Source: JAXHUH01 sp034211175 (GTDB lineage Bacteria; Actinomycetota; Acidimicrobiia; Acidimicrobiales; CAIXPF01). Taken from it: a stretch of 11,158 nucleotides of DNA. Each line of letters opens with the position of its first letter. Position 1 is the stretch's first letter. The translations under genes were made by a program, and so were the position numbers. The DNA is taken from the NCBI GenBank assembly GCA_034211175.1, contig JAXHUH010000297.1, forward strand, positions 1-11,158. The letters run 5' to 3'. Positions 6,835 to 11,158 of the stretch are shown piece after piece. The notes under the pieces were generated by a model. That model was not told the DNA's origin. It ran no database searches and saw only the letters and a program-made list of their open reading frames with translations.

Positions 6835-8841
6835 TCAGGGCGAGCCGGTCTGCAGGTCCGACAGTCGGCCGTTGAACTCCTGCTTGGCGGCGACGGCCTC
6901 GGCCTCGGAGGCCTGGACCACCTCCCGGGCGGCGCCGTCGGCACACTCCTGCCATGAGCGGGCGCGGGCTCGGAACCAATCGAGCATCAGCCCGCGCAGG
7001 AGCGGGTCCGGCGCGGCGTCGGCTGCGGCGGTCAGGTCGGACGGCACGCCGTCGGCGTCGAGGTCGCCGTAGTCCTCCTGGACGAGCGTGAGAAGCGTCC
7101 CGCAGTACGTCCTGGCGTTCTCGGGATCGGCGGCTACGTCGTTCTGCCACTGGTTCTCGTCGCTGGCGAAGTCGTCCACGACGAGGCGGAGCTCGTCCGA
7201 CGCGAGGTACTGGTCGACCGTCAGCTCCTCGCCCTCGACAGCCTCCGCCGGCGCGGTCGTCGTGGTGCTGCCGTCTGCGGCGCCCCCGGGGGTGTTGTCG
7301 TCCATCAGGCGTACGACGGCGACGGCGCCGATGATCACCACGGCGACGGCGGCGACCACGGCGGTGAGCACGGTCGAGCTGCGGCGGCGGTCGACCTCGC
7401 CCTCGCTCCGGTGCTCGTCCAGCGGCACGGTGTACGCTGGGCCCTCGTCCGCCGGGCGGGAAGGGGCCGCCGGCGTCGGGGCGGGCCCCGCCGCAGCGAC
7501 AGGATCGGCCGGGGCCGGCTGGTGGGGCCACACCTCGGTCGGGGCGTCGGCCACCGGCTGGGGCGGCGGCGTCGACGCGGGCGGGGCAAACGCCGGTTCC
7601 GGGGCCCCGTACTCGGGCGCAGCTGGTGGTGCGTGGTGGGTGAACGTCTCGTCGCTGTCGAGCCACGCCGGGCCGGGATCGACCGAGGACGGAGCCCGGG
7701 GTGGCGCCGCAGGCGGCGACGGAGCGACGGGCGGGGCGGTCGGCGGAACCGCAGCCGGCGCCGACGAGGGCGCGGCACCGGCGCGGGCCGCGGCGAGGGC
7801 GGCGCCGCGGGCGACCGCGTGCTTGGGGTGGAGATCGACGGCGATCGGGCGACCGATCCCCCCGCCGACGAGCTGGGCGATGAGCGGGATCCGGGAGCTG
7901 CCGCCGGCGAGGAGAACGGCGTGGATGTCCTCGGGCGTGAGGCCGGCGCTGGCGATCGCCCGGCGGAGGCCGTCGACCGTGTACTCGAGCGTCGGGCGGA
8001 CCATCGTCTCGAGCTCGCCGCGGGTGAGGCGCACCTCGCCGGCCGTCGCGCCGATCTGGACGGGGATGGTGACGTCGACGTCGGCCGAGAGTGACTCCTT
8101 GGCGTCGACGCAGTCCCTCCGGAGGCGGGCGAGCTGGGCGGCGACGGCCGGTTCGTCGGGGTCGAGCTCGTCGAGCGGGGCACCGACCGACTCGCTGACG
8201 TGGGCGAGGACGGCCTGGTCGACGTCGATGCCGCCGAGGCGGTCGATGCCCTCGGGCTGGCCGATCTCGACGAACGAGTCGCCGGTGCGCTGGAGCACGG
8301 TGGCGTCGAAGGTGCCACCGCCGAGATCGTAGACGGCGACGCGGGCGTCGTCGGGGATCCGCTCGGCGGCGGCGTAGGCGATGGCGGCGGCGGTCGGCTC
8401 GGTGAGCGTGACGACGTCGTCGCCGAGGCCGGCGAGGCGGGCGGCCTGGCCGAGCACGTCGAGCTTGAACTGGCCCCAGTTGGCCGGGTGGGTCAGCGCG
8501 ATGCGGGCCGGCGGGCCGCCCTCGACGCGGGCCACCTGCTCGATCACCCAGGCGAGGAGGATCGAGGTGAGCTGCTCGGCCGAGTACGGCACGCCGCCGA
8601 GCAGGACGGGGGCGCTGTCGCCGAGGCGGCGCTTGAACTCGCGGGCGACGTGCATCGGTTCCTGGGTGGAGCGCCGCTCGGCGGCCTCACCGACGAGGCG
8701 GGTGCCGTCGGGCCGGGCCAGCACCACCGAGGGCGCGACGACCGACCGGGTGCCGAGCTCGGCCATCTCCGCGACCCCGCCCCGGACGACGGCCGCGGCC
8801 GTGTACGTGGTGCCGAGATCGATGCCCAGGAAGTAGCTCAC
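6835..8841 (-). CDS. Membrane-anchored Hsp70/DnaK-like ATPase without substrate-binding domain
   Basis: This 668-residue protein starts at GTG 8841, with GGAG 6 nt upstream. Residues 1-352 are a complete Hsp70 nucleotide-binding domain: phosphate 1 GIDLGTTYT (6-14), TEPTAAAIAYA (147-157), phosphate 2 YDLGGGTFDATVL (171-183) and adenosine motif LLAGGSSRIPLI (310-321). The canonical beta-sandwich substrate-binding domain and lid are absent. Instead there is a Pro/Ala-rich linker (355-475), a basic RRRSS stretch, one transmembrane helix (about 490-511), a Thr-rich spacer and a 130-residue C-terminal domain with Cys580 and Cys633. By the positive-inside rule the ATPase is cytoplasmic and the C-terminal domain is outside. 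I do not recognise the C-terminal domain. Such Hsp70-like proteins occur in actinobacteria; here it precedes a PASTA protein on the same strand, but a separate promoter in the 151-bp gap argues against a simple operon. A role as a chaperone for general folding is unlikely. Confidence 0.9.
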   Translation of the reverse strand: MSYFLGIDLGTTYTAAAVVRGGVAEMAELGTRSVVAPSVVLARPDGTRLVGEAAERRSTQEPMHVAREFKRRLGDSAPVLLGGVPYSAEQLTSILLAWVIEQVARVEGGPPARIALTHPANWGQFKLDVLGQAARLAGLGDDVVTLTEPTAAAIAYAAAERIPDDARVAVYDLGGGTFDATVLQRTGDSFVEIGQPEGIDRLGGIDVDQAVLAHVSESVGAPLDELDPDEPAVAAQLARLRRDCVDAKESLSADVDVTIPVQIGATAGEVRLTRGELETMVRPTLEYTVDGLRRAIASAGLTPEDIHAVLLAGGSSRIPLIAQLVGGGIGRPIAVDLHPKHAVARGAALAAARAGAAPSSAPAAVPPTAPPVAPSPPAAPPRAPSSVDPGPAWLDSDETFTHHAPPAAPEYGAPEPAFAPPASTPPPQPVADAPTEVWPHQPAPADPVAAAGPAPTPAAPSRPADEGPAYTVPLDEHRSEGEVDRRRSSTVLTAVVAAVAVVIIGAVAVVRLMDDNTPGGAADGSTTTTAPAEAVEGEELTVDQYLASDELRLVVDDFASDENQWQNDVAADPENARTYCGTLLTLVQEDYGDLDADGVPSDLTAAADAAPDPLLRGLMLDWFRARARSWQECADGAAREVVQASEAEAVAAKQEFNGRLSDLQTGSP

Positions 8842-8968
8842 ACCCCGCTCCGACGACGCCCGTCACGCCGGTCGACGACTACCGGGCACGATGCACCGTC
8901 AGCCACGGCGCACGGGCTGGTGGCGGGGCGGACGGCGGCGGGGCGAACGGCGTGCATGAACGGCCGAC

Positions 8969-8974
8969 ACGCTA
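8969..8974 (-). promoter_or_regulatory. Candidate -10 box of Hsp70-like gene
   Basis: The minus strand has TAGCGT, the same hexamer as in the promoters of paralogues 2 and 3, which gives a leader of about 120 nt. No GGGG-N4-CCCC box lies 24 bp upstream and no clear -35 is seen. It lies in the 298-bp divergent gap 8842-9139, where no gene is visible. Confidence 0.3.
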
Positions 8975-9085
8975 GCGGCGCAACCCCCGAACCCGGAGCG
9001 GCGACCCCGGCCACGGCCACACACCTCTCCTCCACGGCGGGCGAAGGGGCGGCGAGCGGGTTCGATCGGGGGAGGCGGCGGCGGT

Positions 9086-9091
9086 TAGCGT
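9086..9091 (+). promoter_or_regulatory. Candidate -10 box of oxidoreductase gene
   Basis: TAGCGT on the plus strand would start transcription near 9098, about 42 nt before the ATG at 9140. The -35 region is not clear. It is divergent from the Hsp70-like promoter about 110 bp away. Confidence 0.3.
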
Positions 9092-9139
9092 CGGCCGGCG
9101 ACCGGCCGCTCGGGTCGACGACATGCACGGGGGGAACCC

Positions 9140-9994
9140 ATGAAGTTCGGGATCATGTTCGCCAACGTCGGGCCGTACACGACGGGCGAGGGCGCAACCA
9201 CCGTCGCCGAGGTCGCGGAGTCGGTCGGGTTCGAGTCGATCTGGACCGTCGAGCACGTCGTCGTGCCGAAGGACTACCAGTCGGCCTACCCGTACAGCCC
9301 GACGGGCAAGATGCCGGGCGGCCGCGAGGACTTCCCGATCCCGGACCCGCTCGTGTGGCTTTCGTGGGTGGCCGCCAAGACGACCACGGTCAAGCTGTGC
9401 ACCGGCGTGCTCATCCTCCCCCAGCGCAACCCGCTGCTGCTGGCCAAGGAGGTCGCCACGCTCGACTCGATGAGCGGCGGCCGGGTCGAGCTCGGCATCG
9501 GCGTCGGCTGGCTCGAGGAGGAGTTCGACGCGCTCGGCGTGCCGTTCGCCCGCCGCGGCGCCCGGACCGACGACCACATCAGGGCGCTCAAGACCCTGTG
9601 GAGCCCCGATGAGAGCGGCACCGCCACCCACGACGGTGAGTTCGTCTCGTTCTCCGACGTCTACAGCCGCCCGCTGCCGGCCAACGGCACCGTGCCGATC
9701 GTCGTCGGCGGCCACTCCGACGCCGCGGCCCGCCGGGCCGGACGCCTCGGCGACGGGTTCTTCCCGGGCAAGGGCGACGTGGACGAGCTGACCCGCCTGT
9801 TCGGCATCGTGCGCGACACCGCCAAGGCCCACGACCGCGATCCCGACGCCATCGAGCTGACCGTCGGCATGCCCCGCGACCCCGCCGACATCGAGCGCCT
9901 CGCGGAGGCCGGCGTCACCCGCATGATCGTGCCGTCCGGCACCCCCGACCAGCTCGCCAAGCTCGGCGAGCGGCTCGTCGCCGCCCACGGCTGA
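9140..9994 (+). CDS. LLM-class F420-dependent oxidoreductase
   Basis: This 284-residue luciferase-like monooxygenase-fold protein is expected to use coenzyme F420 for hydride transfer on an unknown substrate in the cytoplasm. The family marks are GFESIWTVEHVVVP (30-43), TGVLILPQRNPLLLAKEVAT (88-107), SGGRVELGIGVGWLEEEFDA (112-131) and PIVVGGHSDAAARRAGRLGDGF (186-207). Length and motif order fit the common actinobacterial F420 LLM subfamily. The ATG is chosen because GGGGGG lies 5 nt upstream and MKFGIM is the typical start. The gene stands alone: it is divergent from the Hsp70-like gene and convergent with the gene at 10010, so its pathway cannot be inferred. FMN-dependent relatives share the fold, so the cofactor is from family similarity, not seen. 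Confidence 0.92.
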   Translation: MKFGIMFANVGPYTTGEGATTVAEVAESVGFESIWTVEHVVVPKDYQSAYPYSPTGKMPGGREDFPIPDPLVWLSWVAAKTTTVKLCTGVLILPQRNPLLLAKEVATLDSMSGGRVELGIGVGWLEEEFDALGVPFARRGARTDDHIRALKTLWSPDESGTATHDGEFVSFSDVYSRPLPANGTVPIVVGGHSDAAARRAGRLGDGFFPGKGDVDELTRLFGIVRDTAKAHDRDPDAIELTVGMPRDPADIERLAEAGVTRMIVPSGTPDQLAKLGERLVAAHG

Positions 9995-10013
9995 GCCGCC
10001 GGGCGCCGCTCAG
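9991..10013. terminator. Bidirectional hairpin spanning both convergent stop codons
   Basis: CTGAGC (9991-9996) pairs with GCTCAG (10008-10013), with partial pairing inside. The arms contain the TGA of the oxidoreductase gene and the TGA of the opposite gene. Only 15 bp lie between the genes. It could terminate both strands, though no U-tract exists. Confidence 0.4.
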
Positions 10014-10714
10014 TCCGCGCCGGCGCGGGGCACCAGCCCACAGCGCCCGAACGTCCAGCGCCGCACGTCCTCGTCCGCGGCGTCGAGCTCGTCGGGGTCG
10101 ACACCGTCGAGCGGGAGCACGATGGGCGTCCCGTGGGCCAGGAGGTTGGTCAGCAGCTCGACGTGGACCGCCGGCTCCTCGACCGTCGCCGTCTCGGCCC
10201 TCCGCCGGGCCAGCGCGCCGGCCCGGGACGGGCCGACCCGCTCGTCGACGGGCAGGAAGCTCGGCAGCTCACCGAGCCCCTCGATAGTGAGCGAGTAGGC
10301 GCACCAGCACTGCACGTCGTGGGTGTCGAGCCGGATCTCGGTGAGCAGCAGGCCCCACCCGGCGACGAGGACGAAGTCGTCGGCCGCCGCGGGACGGAAG
10401 GCGATCCCGGCCGGGGTGAGCCGCAGCGCGGGACGGGCCGCCCCGTGTCGCCAGCCCCACCGCTGGTACACCCACCCACCCGCCTGCCACAGCCCGATCG
10501 CGCCGAACACGGCCACGCAGAGCGCCACGAACACCACCGGCCCCGAGTCGACCCGCCGGGCGACGGCCACGCTCACGAGGCTCACGGCGAAGACCACGAC
10601 GGCCACCGGCACGATCTGCCAGGCGACCGACCGGCGTGGCGCGCCACCGATCAGGACCCGGACCTCGGACCCGCGGTCGGAACCCTCACCGTCCCGGCCG
10701 TCGGGCGTTCCCAT
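10010..10714 (-). CDS. Two-helix membrane protein with C-terminal cytoplasmic domain, unknown function
   Basis: I do not recognise a named family for this 234-residue protein. The N-terminus is hydrophilic (1-28). Two transmembrane helices follow (about 31-53 and 58-80), separated by a short RRVDSG turn, which puts both ends in the cytoplasm. Residues 95-145 (ALRLTPAGIAFRP to AYSLTIEG) read as beta strands, as in bacterial PH-like domains that often follow paired helices in actinobacteria; this is a weak resemblance. Residues 150-234 are charged and include VEEPAVHVELLTNLLAHG. The ATG at 10714 has only GAGG directly abutting it as a possible ribosome site, so the start is uncertain, but no better in-frame start precedes the helices. 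It converges with the oxidoreductase gene. Confidence 0.75.
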   Translation of the reverse strand: MGTPDGRDGEGSDRGSEVRVLIGGAPRRSVAWQIVPVAVVVFAVSLVSVAVARRVDSGPVVFVALCVAVFGAIGLWQAGGWVYQRWGWRHGAARPALRLTPAGIAFRPAAADDFVLVAGWGLLLTEIRLDTHDVQCWCAYSLTIEGLGELPSFLPVDERVGPSRAGALARRRAETATVEEPAVHVELLTNLLAHGTPIVLPLDGVDPDELDAADEDVRRWTFGRCGLVPRAGAD

Positions 10715-10946
10715 CCTCGAATCGAAGCACGCCGATTCATCTCACGCACGCCGCGCGTAGCCGATGAACCGCGCGGTCGGTTTCTTCTGTGCGCACCGAA
10801 TTGTGGTTCCATCAGAACGTTCGCGATGGTTCGGCCGCTCGGGATGCGCCAGGCACGCCCGACCGCCCGACCAGCAGCGACGCCTGGACGCCCGACGCGC
10901 GAGGAACACCTCAGGCGCGGCGCGTCTCGCGCCGAGGACACGCCAC
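10715..10946. other. Intergenic stretch, no gene supported
   Basis: All frames here give Arg/Pro-rich products without family features or consistent GC-ending codons. GC content is somewhat lower around 10780-10835, where the promoter of the minus-strand membrane protein or of a plus-strand gene could lie, but I cannot name boxes. An 8-bp palindrome GAACGTTC sits at about 10817-10824. Confidence 0.4.
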
Positions 10947-11138
10947 GTGGGTGAGCGGGTGGACGACAACGACCTCATCGAGAAGAACGACACCGACCGC
11001 GACGCCGCCGAGGACCCGGCCATGACCACGATCGGCGATAAACCTGCCGATCCCGGGGCCGAAGGGCTTCGGTCTGGCCATGTTCGGCCGACGGGGAGCA
11101 GGTGGCGTCCCAGTCGAGCCCTCCCCTCCCTCGTGTGA
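10947..11138 (+). CDS. Possible small acidic ORF, uncertain
   Basis: GTG at 10947, with GAGG 9 nt upstream, opens 63 codons to TGA at 11138. The first part is acidic (VDDNDLIEKNDTDRDAAEDP), with practically every codon ending in G or C. After about 11036 that bias is lost in this frame and appears in the neighbouring frame (NLPIPGPKGFGLAMFG), which runs on to the window edge. It is either a short gene followed by another, a gene with a frameshift, or chance. No family is recognised. Confidence 0.25.
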   Translation: MGERVDDNDLIEKNDTDRDAAEDPAMTTIGDKPADPGAEGLRSGHVRPTGSRWRPSRALPSLV

Positions 11139-11158
11139 GCGGTCCGTGGGCCGTCGCG

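Noticed and set aside
7088..8332. Plus-strand ORF inside the Hsp70-like gene
   Set aside because: Ser/Gly/Ala-rich antisense of the linker and ATPase region; the minus frame has all Hsp70 motifs.

Overview
The window is very GC-rich, codons end in G or C, and an F420-dependent luciferase-like oxidoreductase, a DUF222/HNH endonuclease and PASTA proteins with long Thr/Pro linkers sit close together. This points to a high-GC actinobacterium. The mix fits the class Acidimicrobiia best, but that placement is inference from style, not from a marker gene.

Layout. Positions 1-6834 hold three paralogous envelope proteins, all on the minus strand: paralogue 1 (1-1155, cut by the window edge), paralogue 2 (1326-3092) and paralogue 3 (5224-6683, broken by a one-base frameshift). 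Each has an N-terminal membrane segment, a conserved ectodomain that I recall as the DUF6777 family, and PASTA repeats joined by Thr/Pro-rich linkers. Each has its own promoter. All three promoters carry the same palindrome, GGGG-N4-CCCC, exactly 24 bp upstream of a TAnnGT-type -10 box. This looks like a shared regulator site and is the most interesting signal here. Between paralogues 2 and 3 lies a block of about 2 kb with a DUF222/HNH endonuclease gene (3482-4657), four 55-bp tandem units (4802-4989), a hairpin-forming stretch and a possible gene remnant (3202-3420). It looks like an insertion into a former tandem paralogue array.

Upstream of paralogue 3, on the same strand, is a membrane-anchored Hsp70-like ATPase (6835-8841). 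It has a complete nucleotide-binding domain, no substrate-binding domain, a long Pro/Ala linker, one transmembrane helix and a small extracytoplasmic domain. It is divergent from a luciferase-like F420-dependent oxidoreductase (9140-9994), which converges on a two-helix membrane protein (10010-10714). The last 440 bp hold only a weak small ORF.

Working together. The three PASTA proteins and the Hsp70-like protein are all predicted to have a domain outside the membrane, and three share a promoter architecture. A common cell-envelope job, such as peptidoglycan sensing or envelope stress, is a reasonable hypothesis, but nothing here proves it. The oxidoreductase and the 10010-10714 membrane protein show no obvious link to that set.
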